From Pusillimonas sp. TS35 (GTDB taxonomy: Bacteria > Pseudomonadota > Gammaproteobacteria > Burkholderiales > Burkholderiaceae_B): 64,000 nt of DNA. The notes under the pieces were generated by a model. It was not told where the DNA came from, ran no database searches, and saw only the letters and a program-made list of their open reading frames with translations. A program made the translations under genes and the position numbers. Location of the stretch: assembly GCF_009857885.1 (NCBI RefSeq), contig NZ_WWER01000009.1, positions 1 through 64,000 on the forward strand, written 5' to 3'. Position 1 is the first letter of the stretch, and every line of letters starts with the position of its first letter. Shown in pieces: positions 8,785 through 17,141 of this stretch.

Positions 8785-9468
8785 ATGGCAACAAAACGCA
8801 GCTACGATGATTTTTGCGCCGCAGCGCATGCCCTGGATATTGTCGGTGAACGATGGGCCTTGCTGATTGTGCGCGAACTGCTGCTGGGCCCGCGGCGCTT
8901 CAGCGATCTGCGGGCCGGCTTGGTATCGATCAGCCCCAACGTGCTCACCCAGCGCCTGGGCGAATTGGAATCGGCCGGTGTCATCGAACGACGCAAACTC
9001 GGCCCACCGGCTGGGGTGTGGATTTATGCACTTACCCCCTGGGGCCAAGAACTCGAGCCCATTCTTCTGCGCCTCGCGCACTGGGGTGTGCGCTCGCCAG
9101 CCTTTGCACGTGGCAAGCCAATCAGCGGCGACTCACTGCTGCTCTCCTTCAAGGCCATGTATCACGCCCCACCAGCGGGCGGCTCGCCCGTCCACATCCA
9201 GTTGCTTATTGACGGCCAGGCGTACTGGGCCAGCATCGATGCTGACGGCATAACCGCCCTGCGGGGCCACGCAGGCAGCCCGGTAGACGCCACTGTGGAA
9301 GCCGGCACGCCGGTGCTGCTGCGGCTGGCATACGGTGGCGCAGACCCCCAGGCCATGGCTATGCAAGGCGCACTGCGCTACACGGGCAGCCTGAATGCAC
9401 TGCGCCGATTCTTCTCGGCCTTTCGGCTGCCGGAACAAATCGAACCAATGCTCCACGGCGGCCGATGA
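8785..9468 (+). CDS. HxlR-family winged-helix transcriptional regulator with C-terminal SCP2-like domain
   Basis: The first 100 residues form an HxlR (MarR-like) winged helix: DIVGERWALLIVRELLLGPRRFSDL, ISPNVLTQRLGELESAGVI and a wing ending YALTPWGQEL. The remaining 110 residues resemble the sterol-carrier/SCP2-like domain found in longer HxlR proteins (LLSFKAMYH, LIDGQAYWASIDADG). The ATG at 8785 starts MATKRSYDDFC. It is divergent from the SnoaL/VOC fusion gene and shares the palindrome at 8710-8729, implying autoregulation and local control. The ligand is unknown. Confidence 0.88.
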   Translation: MATKRSYDDFCAAAHALDIVGERWALLIVRELLLGPRRFSDLRAGLVSISPNVLTQRLGELESAGVIERRKLGPPAGVWIYALTPWGQELEPILLRLAHWGVRSPAFARGKPISGDSLLLSFKAMYHAPPAGGSPVHIQLLIDGQAYWASIDADGITALRGHAGSPVDATVEAGTPVLLRLAYGGADPQAMAMQGALRYTGSLNALRRFFSAFRLPEQIEPMLHGGR

Positions 9469-9578
9469 CGGGCAAGGGCCCGCCAAGGTAACGGCACCCG
9501 TCCGCAACCCCATGCGGCGCAGACAGGCGTATCGGCCCGGTGCAGCGCTTTACTGGTGCGCGTATGCTGCCGGGCGCA

Positions 9579-10496
9579 TCACGGCCCCGTTGGCCGCCTT
9601 ATGCGCGAAGACATCACAATCCCACCGACTATCAGCGCAAATGCCACCGCATGATAGCCCCGCGGCGCCTCGCCCAGAAACGCGGACGACAGCAGTGCCG
9701 CGAACAACGGCATCAGGTTGGCAAAGAAAGCCGCCGTTGCAGGCCCAACCCGCTGCACGCCCACACCCCAGGCCCGGAACGCCACGATCGCCGGCCCGAT
9801 CGACACATACAACAGCCCCAATACCACCGGCCATCCCCAGACGATCTTCGCATCGGTAAGCGTCCACTCCCCTGCCGTCATCAAGGCTGACCAGCCAACG
9901 CCGTATACAACTTGGGCCGTCAAGAACCCCGCCCAGTTTTCGCGTATGGCGGCTGGGTCGCCCGGCTGCGCCAGCAGCCAGCTATAAAATGCCCAGACAA
10001 TGGTCGCCACGATCATGAACAGGTCGCCCGCCACGAAACGCAGCCGCAAAACCTGACCCCAATCGCCATGGCTGAGCACAACCAACACCCCCAGTACAGA
10101 CAGCGCCGCTCCGGCCAACTGGCGCCCATGCACAGGCGTGCGAAAAAACACCACACCGATAGCCAGCATCCAGATCGGCATGCTGGCGCCCACCAGCGTC
10201 ACGTTGATAGGCGTGGACGTATGCAGCGCCATATACTGCAGCGCGTTGTACAGCCCAATACCGAGCAAGCCAAGCAGCAGATAACGTTTGCGCTGCAGCC
10301 AGAGCCCACTGCCCTTGCGGTATATGGCCCGCGCGGGCACCGACAAAATCGCCAGCGCAATGGTCCAGCGCAGGAAATTGAGCGTGACGGGCGGGATGAG
10401 GTCGTAAATGATACGGCCAACGACGGCATTGCCTGCCCAAAGCAGCGGCGCCAGCACCAGCAGCGCGGCAGTGGCGGGCGTGAGTTTTTGATTCAT
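9579..10496 (-). CDS. EamA/DMT-family permease (probable metabolite exporter)
   Basis: A 305-residue polytopic inner-membrane protein with about ten predicted helices in two EamA repeats (roughly residues 10-140 and 155-295). It has typical features of the drug/metabolite transporter superfamily: LAPLLWAGNAVVGR in helix 1, NFLRWTIALAIL, and APRGYHAVAFALIVGGIV near the end. The substrate cannot be inferred. It is convergent with the HxlR gene and divergent from the serine acetyltransferase gene, so it appears to be a single transcription unit. Confidence 0.9.
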   Translation of the reverse strand: MNQKLTPATAALLVLAPLLWAGNAVVGRIIYDLIPPVTLNFLRWTIALAILSVPARAIYRKGSGLWLQRKRYLLLGLLGIGLYNALQYMALHTSTPINVTLVGASMPIWMLAIGVVFFRTPVHGRQLAGAALSVLGVLVVLSHGDWGQVLRLRFVAGDLFMIVATIVWAFYSWLLAQPGDPAAIRENWAGFLTAQVVYGVGWSALMTAGEWTLTDAKIVWGWPVVLGLLYVSIGPAIVAFRAWGVGVQRVGPATAAFFANLMPLFAALLSSAFLGEAPRGYHAVAFALIVGGIVMSSRIRRPTGP

Positions 10497-10626
10497 AAGG
10501 AAACGGCAAAGACGAACAGGCGGCCCAAGGCCGCCAAAGCGCTATGGTAGCGCATAGGGCGCCGGCGACTTGGTATCATATTTATTTGCTTGTACGCGCC
10601 TGCACGGCGCCGGGAGTCTTCGCCAC

Positions 10627-11550
10627 ATGGCTGTGTTCAACATTCAACCCATTGTTTCTTCCCTGAATGCAATTCGTCAGCAATGGCGCGACGCACAGCG
10701 TCGCTCGCGCGAGCCCGGCGGGCGTGAATTTCCGTCGCCACAGGCCATCGCAGCCATCCTGACCGACCTGAAAGGCGTGCTGTTTCCTATGCGCCTGGGT
10801 CCGCTCGACCTACGCCAGGAAAGCGAAGACTTCTACATCGCCCATACGCTGGATTCGGCCTTGCACGCGCTGTTGGCGCAAGTGCGCCTGGAGCTGCACT
10901 ACCAAAACCGTCTGGCGCCGTTGGACGAAAATAATCTGGAAGCCCGCGCCGTGGAGGCGGTACAGTCATTTGCCGAGGTACTGCCCGACATGCGCAGCCT
11001 GCTCGACAGCGACGTGCTGGCAGCCTATCAAGGAGACCCCGCGGCACGCAGCGTCGACGAAGTGCTGTTGTGCTATCCCGGGGTGCAGGCCATGATCCAC
11101 CACCGCATCGCCCACCAGTTCTACAAACAAGGCCTGCCGCTGCTGGCACGCATGGCGTCCGAGCTCGCTCACTCCGCGACCGGCATCGACATCCACCCAG
11201 GCGCACAAATCGGCCGCAGCTTCTTTATTGATCACGGCACGGGCGTGGTCATCGGCGAAACCTGCATCATCGGCGAGCGTGTGCGCATCTATCAGGCCGT
11301 CACGTTGGGCGCCAAGCGCTTCCCGGTGGGTGCCAATGGTGAGTTGCAGAAGGGGCTTCCGCGCCACCCTATCGTCGAAGACGATGTCGTTATCTACGCT
11401 GGCGCAACCATCCTGGGCCGCGTCACATTGGGCCGCGGCTGCACCATCGGCGGCAATGTCTGGCTGATCGACGATGTGCCGCCGGGCTGCCACGTCACGC
11501 AGGCAGAGTTCACCGGCACTCGCCCCTGCGATCCGGCCGCAGAGGTCTGA
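10627..11550 (+). CDS. epsC: serine O-acetyltransferase, EpsC type
   Basis: This enzyme acetylates L-serine with acetyl-CoA to give O-acetylserine for cysteine synthesis. The 307-residue protein has a long helical N-terminal domain and a left-handed beta-helix of hexapeptide repeats from about residue 180. The catalytic and acetyl-CoA region is visible as GIDIHPGAQIGRSFFIDHG, followed by GVVIGETCIIGERVRIYQAVTLGA. The length and N-terminal extension match the EpsC subgroup rather than E. coli CysE. The ATG at 10627 begins MAVFNIQPIV. It is a single gene divergent from the EamA permease. Confidence 0.9.
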   Translation: MAVFNIQPIVSSLNAIRQQWRDAQRRSREPGGREFPSPQAIAAILTDLKGVLFPMRLGPLDLRQESEDFYIAHTLDSALHALLAQVRLELHYQNRLAPLDENNLEARAVEAVQSFAEVLPDMRSLLDSDVLAAYQGDPAARSVDEVLLCYPGVQAMIHHRIAHQFYKQGLPLLARMASELAHSATGIDIHPGAQIGRSFFIDHGTGVVIGETCIIGERVRIYQAVTLGAKRFPVGANGELQKGLPRHPIVEDDVVIYAGATILGRVTLGRGCTIGGNVWLIDDVPPGCHVTQAEFTGTRPCDPAAEV

Positions 11551-11568
11551 ATCACCGCCGCCCAAGGC

Positions 11569-12432
11569 TCAATGGCAGTCGGGCACGTTTTGATCCAGGT
11601 ATACCTCAAAGGCGATATCCCGGGCGCGTGCATCCGCGCGTTTGGCAAAAAAACCTTGCTGGCGCCAGTGCTGCGCCAGCGCGCGCGCTGCCTCCCCGGC
11701 ACGGGGGGCATCGTCGCGCACCATAAATACCAGCCGTGCCGCCGGCCCGGGCGGTAACGTGGCTGAAAACTTTTTCCACTCGGGTAGCTTGAGCAATGGG
11801 CGCAGCATGGCTTCGTCATGAACCGCCGCATCGCAGGTGCCCACGCGCAGCGCCAACAGCGAATCCGCCGGCGCCCGCATCACGTTGACATGCGCGCCAT
11901 ATTGGCTGGCGAGCCAGCCCGCATACCGCCCGCCTTCGGCCACGCACACCGTTCGGCCTTGCAACTGCTGCCACGATTTGATGTCGGTATCGCTGCGCAA
12001 TATGGCCATCGGACGCGATTCATAACCGGTAGGCACAAGCACCATACCGGCTTGAACAGCCCCATCCACCGCGCCTATCGCCGTACCCGCGCCGCGGACG
12101 GCCTGACCGGCCGGAACGTAGGCCAGCACGGCATCGGCCTGCTCACTGGCCAACACGCGCGAAGCGCCCTCCGCCTGCACCTGCAGCGCATGCACCGCTG
12201 CGCGGCCCAGCGACTTGGCCCATGCCTGCGCGAGCTCTGCATCCAGCGCGGCAGGTGTGCGTACCTTGGATCCCCCCACAAAAGGGGGTATCACGTATTG
12301 CATGCCTACACGCAGCGGCTCAGGGGCGGACGCGGCGGACGTGGCGTGCACGACGCCGCCGGCCCACAACAGGCCCACCGCCAACCCGGCGGCGGCAGCC
12401 ACAGCAGCACATGGCAAGGCCAGCCCGCGCAT
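11569..12432 (-). CDS. periplasmic solute-binding protein, SBP_bac_3-like
   Basis: The 287-residue product has an N-terminal signal sequence (MRGLALPCAAVAAAAGLA, cleaved near residue 30) and the fold of type-3 amino-acid-type binding proteins: LRVGMQYVIPPFVGG, then two lobes, with GRTVCVAEGGRYAGWL and CDAAVHDEAM in the second. It overlaps or abuts the end of the permease gene and is the last gene of an ABC operon whose own binding protein (13234-14229) is of a different family. It may be a second receptor or an accessory protein. No lipobox is seen. Substrate unknown. Confidence 0.75.
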   Translation of the reverse strand: MRGLALPCAAVAAAAGLAVGLLWAGGVVHATSAASAPEPLRVGMQYVIPPFVGGSKVRTPAALDAELAQAWAKSLGRAAVHALQVQAEGASRVLASEQADAVLAYVPAGQAVRGAGTAIGAVDGAVQAGMVLVPTGYESRPMAILRSDTDIKSWQQLQGRTVCVAEGGRYAGWLASQYGAHVNVMRAPADSLLALRVGTCDAAVHDEAMLRPLLKLPEWKKFSATLPPGPAARLVFMVRDDAPRAGEAARALAQHWRQQGFFAKRADARARDIAFEVYLDQNVPDCH

Positions 12433-12446
12433 GATTCGACCCCCGC

Positions 12447-13220
12447 TCAAACGTACTGATAGCGCAGCACGCGGCGCTTCAGGTTTTCGAGTACCACCTG
12501 ATCAATCAGTGTGGCCAGCACGGCGATTGTCAGGATATTGGCCATGACGCCAATCATGTCGGCGGTTTCGCCTGAATAGGCCAGCGCGCGGCCCAAGCCC
12601 TGCCCGAAACCAATCAGCATCTCAGCCGAAATCAGCGCGCGCCAGGCATTGCCGAAGGCCAACTGGGCGCCGGTGATCAGTTCGGGCATCACCGCCGGCA
12701 GGTACACGCGCCGTATCATGTCCCAGCGGCTCGCCCCCATCACGCGCGCGGCTGAAACGTGCACATTCAACACGCTCTCCGTGGCATTCATCACTGACAG
12801 CGCCGCAGGAAAGAACGCCGACAGCGCCACCACCACAATGATGGGCACATTGCCAAAGCCCATCATGATGAGAAACAGCGGCACCCATGCAATAGACGGA
12901 ATGGATTGCAGGATGATGATGGCGGATTTCAATACTTCGCGGAAGAAATACAGGATGCCGCCCACGAGGCCAAAGCCTATGCCGAATGCGAGCGCAGCCA
13001 CATAGCCCACGCCCAGCCTCCACAGGCTGCCAGAAAGCTGCGCCTGGAAGGCGGATGAGCCGATGTCCTCACCCAGGCGGCCGATGACGGTGGGCACGCC
13101 TGGCATTAGGAAATCAGGCAGTATCCATGCCATCACCTGCCAGAACAGCAGTATGGCGGCGACAGCAATAATCATGGCCAGCCTTTTCAGCGCTGGGGAA
13201 AGTCGGGTGGGTGTGCTCAT
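12447..13220 (-). CDS. ABC transporter permease, SsuC/TauC/NrtB type
   Basis: A 257-residue inner-membrane permease with six predicted helices and the EAA-type coupling loop (SAARVMGASRWDMIRRVYLPAVMPELITGAQLAFGNAW region), which contacts the ATPase. The BPD_transp_1 fold and the sequence FLMPGVPTV after helix 1 are typical of the nitrate/sulfonate/taurine group. It lies 13 bp after the binding-protein gene and forms an importer with it and with the ATPase at 14385-15191. Confidence 0.92.
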   Translation of the reverse strand: MSTPTRLSPALKRLAMIIAVAAILLFWQVMAWILPDFLMPGVPTVIGRLGEDIGSSAFQAQLSGSLWRLGVGYVAALAFGIGFGLVGGILYFFREVLKSAIIILQSIPSIAWVPLFLIMMGFGNVPIIVVVALSAFFPAALSVMNATESVLNVHVSAARVMGASRWDMIRRVYLPAVMPELITGAQLAFGNAWRALISAEMLIGFGQGLGRALAYSGETADMIGVMANILTIAVLATLIDQVVLENLKRRVLRYQYV

Positions 13221-13233
13221 CTAAACAATTACC

Positions 13234-14229
13234 TTACAGCTTGCGTGCTTGTTGCCATTCCAGATCGACAATCTTGCTCACGTCAAAGGGCTTGCCATCT
13301 TTGGTCTTGAGCGCGCCCTGGCCTTGCATGATGTCGGCGATTTCCTGCATGCGCTTCATGTCGGCATCAGTAAGCTTGGGGGTGAAGGTCTGGGTGGCAA
13401 TCGCTTTGCTGATGACCTGCTCACGCGGCAGCTCGCCCTGCTTGAGCGTCTTGAGTGTGGGCTCGGCAATGAAATAGCTGGCGATCAGTTTCGCGCCCTC
13501 ATCGGGCTTGTTCTTCAGCAATTCGATAGCCTCGGCTTGGGCGTCGAGCGACTTCCACACGTCGTCCTTGCGCTTTTCCAGCGTGCTGCCGGACGTAATC
13601 ACAACCATGCACGGGAAGGGCCATACTTCACCAATCTCGTAAATCTGCTTCACGGGTGCGATAAGCTGCGCAATGCTGGCCTGAGGCTCAAACAAGAAGG
13701 CAGCATCGACGCGCTTACCCACCAGCGACTGCACCGCCACTTGCGGGCTCACGCCCAAAATCGAAAGGTCTTCCGGCGTCAGGCCGGCATTCTTGAGCAC
13801 CACGCCGCGCAGCACCGTGTCTGCCGTGCTGCCTTCTTTTTGCGAGGCAAGCGTGTGCCCCTTGAGATCTTCGACCTTGTTGATGCCGGCATCCTCGCGC
13901 ACCACGATGGAGTGATAGCCGTTCTGCGCCCCGCCTACGACCTTGAGATCAGCGCCACGCGACGACCACGAAGCCGCGTTGGTGAAACCCAGCACGCCGG
14001 TATCCAACTGGCCGCCAACGATGGCCTTGATCAGATCAGTACCCGACTTGAATTCAACCAGTTCGACGTCCAGCCCATGCTTTTTGTAGAAGCCGCCCTC
14101 GTAGGCGGCGATCGCCTGAGCGTCATCCATCACGCGCAGATAGCCGATCTTGAAGGTATCGGCGGCTAACGCCTGGCCGGCCAACGCAAATGCTGCCACC
14201 ACGGGCAGCAGAAAACGGGAAAGCTTCAT
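13234..14229 (-). CDS. ABC transporter substrate-binding protein, NrtA/SsuA/TauA-like
   Basis: The 331-residue periplasmic receptor starts with a clear signal peptide (MKLSRFLLPVVAAFALAGQALA, cleavage after ALA). It then has the NMT1/SsuA-type core: YEGGFYKKHGLDVELVEF, GGQLDTGVLGFTNAASW and KVEDLKGHTLAS. Family members bind sulfonates, taurine, nitrate, bicarbonate or pyrimidine precursors; the actual ligand cannot be read off. The ATG at 14229 is chosen because it gives a complete signal peptide. It follows the ATPase gene after a 155-bp gap with two hairpins, an arrangement often seen when the receptor must be made in excess. Confidence 0.9.
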   Translation of the reverse strand: MKLSRFLLPVVAAFALAGQALAADTFKIGYLRVMDDAQAIAAYEGGFYKKHGLDVELVEFKSGTDLIKAIVGGQLDTGVLGFTNAASWSSRGADLKVVGGAQNGYHSIVVREDAGINKVEDLKGHTLASQKEGSTADTVLRGVVLKNAGLTPEDLSILGVSPQVAVQSLVGKRVDAAFLFEPQASIAQLIAPVKQIYEIGEVWPFPCMVVITSGSTLEKRKDDVWKSLDAQAEAIELLKNKPDEGAKLIASYFIAEPTLKTLKQGELPREQVISKAIATQTFTPKLTDADMKRMQEIADIMQGQGALKTKDGKPFDVSKIVDLEWQQARKL

Positions 14230-14286
14230 AATGGTCAACTCCATGAGGCGCACCCGACGGGTGCGCAAATACGAAAAACTCTAGTA

Positions 14287-14334
14287 CGCCGAATGCGTCG
14301 GCGCTGAGTGCCGGGCCCCGGGGCGGTTCGGCAC
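14287..14334 (-). other. two stem-loops between the ABC ATPase and binding-protein genes
   Basis: CGCCGA/TCGGCG (14287-14303) and GTGCCG/CGGCAC (14308-14334) can form adjacent hairpins in the intercistronic mRNA. Neither is followed by a T-run, so mRNA stabilisation or differential expression is more likely than termination. Confidence 0.45.
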
Positions 14335-14384
14335 AAAGGCCCTCTAGGAATGCGGCAGCGCGCTGGCGCCCCGCGCCCGACGGC

Positions 14385-15191
14385 TTAAGCCGCGACGGCG
14401 ACGTCTCTGAACACAGACGTTGCCCGTGCGGGCGTGGTCTTGGCGGGCGCCGTACTCTCGTGCACGTCGATGCCCAGCAGTTCCAGAATCTCGCGCCGCA
14501 TCGGGGCGAATTCAGACAGGTCGTGGGACTTCTCGTGCTGCGTGAGGTTGAATTCTTTAAGCACGCGCGCCGGGCGCGGACTGAACACCAGGATGCGGTC
14601 AGCCAGGAACAAGGCCTCGTCGACATCGTGCGTCACCAGCAGCACGGTGGGCCCCGCTTCGCGGATCAGCGTGCGCAGGGCATCCTGCAACGTCATGCGC
14701 GTCAGTGCATCGAGCGCGCCGAAGGGCTCGTCGAGCAACAGCGTCTTGGGGTGAGAGATAAAAGCCCGTGCGAGCGCTGCGCGCTGACGCATGCCACCCG
14801 ACACCTGATGCGGGAAGTAATCCTCAAAACCCTGGAGGTTGACTTTTTCCAGCCAGGCGAACGCCTCGCGGCGCGCGACGCGCTTGTCGCGCTTCTGGAA
14901 CTCGAGTGCCAGCGCGACATTCTGCGCCAGCGTGAGCCAGGGATAGAGCGCGTTCTCCTGGAACATCAACATCCGTTCCGGATGCGCCCCCTTGATCGGC
15001 TTGCCGTCGGCCAACAGTGAGCCGCCACTGGGCTGTTCCAGGCCTGCCACCATATGAAGCAAGGTGGATTTGCCGCAACCGGAGGGGCCGACCAGCGCCA
15101 CCAACTCTCCGTCGCCGATATCGCGCGAAAAGTCCTGGATAACTTCCAGACCGGAAAATTGCTTGGCTATATTCTTGAACGACAGTTTCAT
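14385..15191 (-). CDS. ABC transporter ATP-binding protein, SsuB/TauB type
   Basis: The 268-residue ATPase has Walker A (GPSGCGKST), signature VSGGMRQRAALARAF, Walker B (TLLLDEPFGALDALTR) and the switch THDVDEA, with the MFQENALYPWLTL Q-loop of the nitrate/sulfonate family. A C-terminal extension of about 40 residues follows the core. It is the promoter-proximal gene of the unit that continues with the receptor, permease and second binding protein. An 8-bp inverted repeat flanks its upstream region (15211-15279). Confidence 0.93.
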   Translation of the reverse strand: MKLSFKNIAKQFSGLEVIQDFSRDIGDGELVALVGPSGCGKSTLLHMVAGLEQPSGGSLLADGKPIKGAHPERMLMFQENALYPWLTLAQNVALALEFQKRDKRVARREAFAWLEKVNLQGFEDYFPHQVSGGMRQRAALARAFISHPKTLLLDEPFGALDALTRMTLQDALRTLIREAGPTVLLVTHDVDEALFLADRILVFSPRPARVLKEFNLTQHEKSHDLSEFAPMRREILELLGIDVHESTAPAKTTPARATSVFRDVAVAA

Positions 15192-15210
15192 GGCAGCTCG
15201 ATGACTTCAA

Positions 15211-15279
15211 TGGTTATATCGAACTGTACTTTTGCGGCAAATAGCGGACAAGAATTTTTACGCTCTTTGTTTATAACCA
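15211..15279. promoter_or_regulatory. separated inverted repeat upstream of the ABC operon
   Basis: TGGTTATA (15211-15218) and TATAACCA (15272-15279) are 8-bp inverted copies in the A+T-rich leader region before the ATPase gene. They could be paired operator half-sites or chance; no regulator gene lies next to them. Confidence 0.3.
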
Positions 15280-15403
15280 ATAGACATAAAAAAGTGCAGT
15301 ATGCAGTGTCCCGGCAGGGCATCCATGCCGGGACGGCGTGCCATGCGGGTACGACCATGATCAGCCCGCGCTGCCTGCCTGCCAGCCGACAGCGTCTATC
15401 TGC

Positions 15404-16000
15404 TTACTGTGGCGGCTGGAAGGGTATTGGCCGATTCATACCGTGGTATTCGGGGTTGGGGATCATGTCCGTGGCGATCGCCATACGGTTGGACATATTG
15501 AAGAAGCCCACTGTGTCGGCCAGATCGAAGATATCTTCATTGTTCAGCCCCACCGCGCGCAGCGCCTCACGATCGGCCTCGACCACCTGCTCGGGCGTCT
15601 TGGTCAACTTCCAGGCAAAATCCAGCATAGCTCGCTGTCGGGCGTCCAACGGCGCAACGCGGTAATTCATTACCATCATCTCGCCCAACTGCGGGTCGCC
15701 AGACAGCGCGCGCACGGCCTGCCCATGCGCCACCAGACAGTAATAGCAATGATTGGCGCTGGACACGACCACAGCCACCATCTCGCGCTCGAGCTTGCTC
15801 AGGCCCGAGGGTGCCAGCATGAGCTCGTTGTACATCGCCATGAAATTGCGCAGTTTGTTCTGCTTCAGGCTGTAGGCGGACAGTACATTGGGGACCAGCC
15901 CCAGCTTGTCGACGCATTTCTGGAACACTACCTTGATGTCGTCGTCAAGTGTCGCGGGATCGGGAACGCCAAGGGCGGATATATGGTCGGGTTGAGGCAT
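15404..16000 (-). CDS. AhpD-like peroxidase-related protein (carboxymuconolactone decarboxylase family)
   Basis: The 198-residue protein has the CMD/AhpD fold with the redox motif in SSANHCYYCLVAHG (CxxC, with the conserved histidine three residues after the second cysteine), like the 'uncharacterized peroxidase-related enzyme' family. A role in peroxide or alkylhydroperoxide reduction is likely but unproven. The ATG at 16000 (MPQPDHIS) is preferred because AGGAG lies nine bases upstream; the ATG at 16009 touches that site. The longer open frame upstream to 16249 has no family similarity. Confidence 0.85.
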   Translation of the reverse strand: MPQPDHISALGVPDPATLDDDIKVVFQKCVDKLGLVPNVLSAYSLKQNKLRNFMAMYNELMLAPSGLSKLEREMVAVVVSSANHCYYCLVAHGQAVRALSGDPQLGEMMVMNYRVAPLDARQRAMLDFAWKLTKTPEQVVEADREALRAVGLNNEDIFDLADTVGFFNMSNRMAIATDMIPNPEYHGMNRPIPFQPPQ

Positions 16001-16009
16001 CGCTGTCAT

Positions 16010-16455
16010 CTCCTGGCCGTCGGCGCTTGCGCGCCGGCAACTGCTTTTATATGGATTGCGTTCTGCGCCACCCCAGCGGCAGCGTGGGAAGCTGCGCACG
16101 GCGGCAGCACCCATGATAACCGCAGTGGCGCGCTGCGCCGCGGCAACTTGCCCCGGCATCAATGGCCCCTCCGCCCACTCGCATGCGCACGCCCCCGCCC
16201 TTTCAGCGCCTTGCTCCTCCAGAACTGCGTGCCACCTGCTTCTCACCACGCGGCCTCAGACGCTCGGACTTCTAATAACCATGCCTGTCAGCGTGCCTAA
16301 CGGGCACGCACGCGCGCCGCGCGTTACGATGTCATCTGGCGGGCACTGTGCCACCCGGCGCACGAGGCTGCGCCGTATACGGCCTCCTCTCCAAGGCCAT
16401 CCTGCCCGGCCCGACAAGGCGGGCCCTATATACCCATTCAAAGGAGCCAGCCAGC
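16010..16455. other. intergenic region between the AhpD-like and hemerythrin genes
   Basis: About 450 bp with divergent flanking genes. Open frames here have poor codon character and match nothing recognisable. I see no RNA gene, repeat or clear operator; it presumably holds two promoters. Confidence 0.4.
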
Positions 16456-17010
16456 ATGAGTACCGCATTTCCCGGTTTCGAAGGCCCCTCAGCCAGTACC
16501 GAAGCACCACTCGAGATGCTGGCCGCCTGTCATGCGCGCATCCGACGCCAGTGCGCCACACTGGCACGCCTGGCCGCGCACCTGCCCACGCACGGTAGCG
16601 ACGAACAGGCGCGCAGCGCCGCGTCTGGCATCCTGCGCTACTTCGACACGGCGGCCGTACATCACCACGCCGACGAGGAACAAGACCTTTTCCCAGCGTT
16701 GATCGAATCCATGGCTGGTTCCGACGCGGTATGCATCCGCAACCTGGTGGCGGGGCTGGCGGCGGAACATCATGACATGGAAGCCCGGTGGCAACAGCTG
16801 CGCAAGATTCTGCAACGTATTGCAGCCGGCGAACCCGCTGAGCTCTCCGACGAGACTGTGACTTCCTTCACACAGGCCTACGCCCGCCACATGCAGATCG
16901 AAGAAGATGAAGTACTGCCTATGGCGACCCGCCTGCTCTCGGACTCGCAGATCGACCGCATCGGCCGCGCTATGCGCGAGCGCCGCGGCATCACCGACGC
17001 CATAATCTGA
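16456..17010 (+). CDS. hemerythrin domain-containing protein
   Basis: The 184-residue protein has the hemerythrin HHE four-helix bundle. Iron-ligand candidates are visible as CHARIRRQC in helix 1, HHHADEEQDLFPAL in helix 2, AEHHDMEARW in helix 3 and YARHMQIEEDEVLP in helix 4. Bacterial members of this type are linked to oxygen or nitric-oxide sensing and to repair of iron centres; which applies here is unknown. The ATG at 16456 has AAGGAG nine bases upstream and starts MSTAFPGFEG. It is a monocistronic gene. Confidence 0.9.
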   Translation: MSTAFPGFEGPSASTEAPLEMLAACHARIRRQCATLARLAAHLPTHGSDEQARSAASGILRYFDTAAVHHHADEEQDLFPALIESMAGSDAVCIRNLVAGLAAEHHDMEARWQQLRKILQRIAAGEPAELSDETVTSFTQAYARHMQIEEDEVLPMATRLLSDSQIDRIGRAMRERRGITDAII

Positions 17011-17141
17011 AGGGGCCGCCAACCTGCGACACCTGGAACCGCCGCACCGCTTCACATAGTTGTAATCATAGTTTGCAACAATCACGCCGGCCCGAGCATG
17101 TCCGCAGCCCTTCATGCTCAGATTTCCCCGTGGCATGTGCA

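Noticed and set aside
16256-16567. 103-codon minus-strand frame before the hemerythrin gene
   Set aside because: Overlaps the well-supported hemerythrin start and has an Arg-rich shadow composition.
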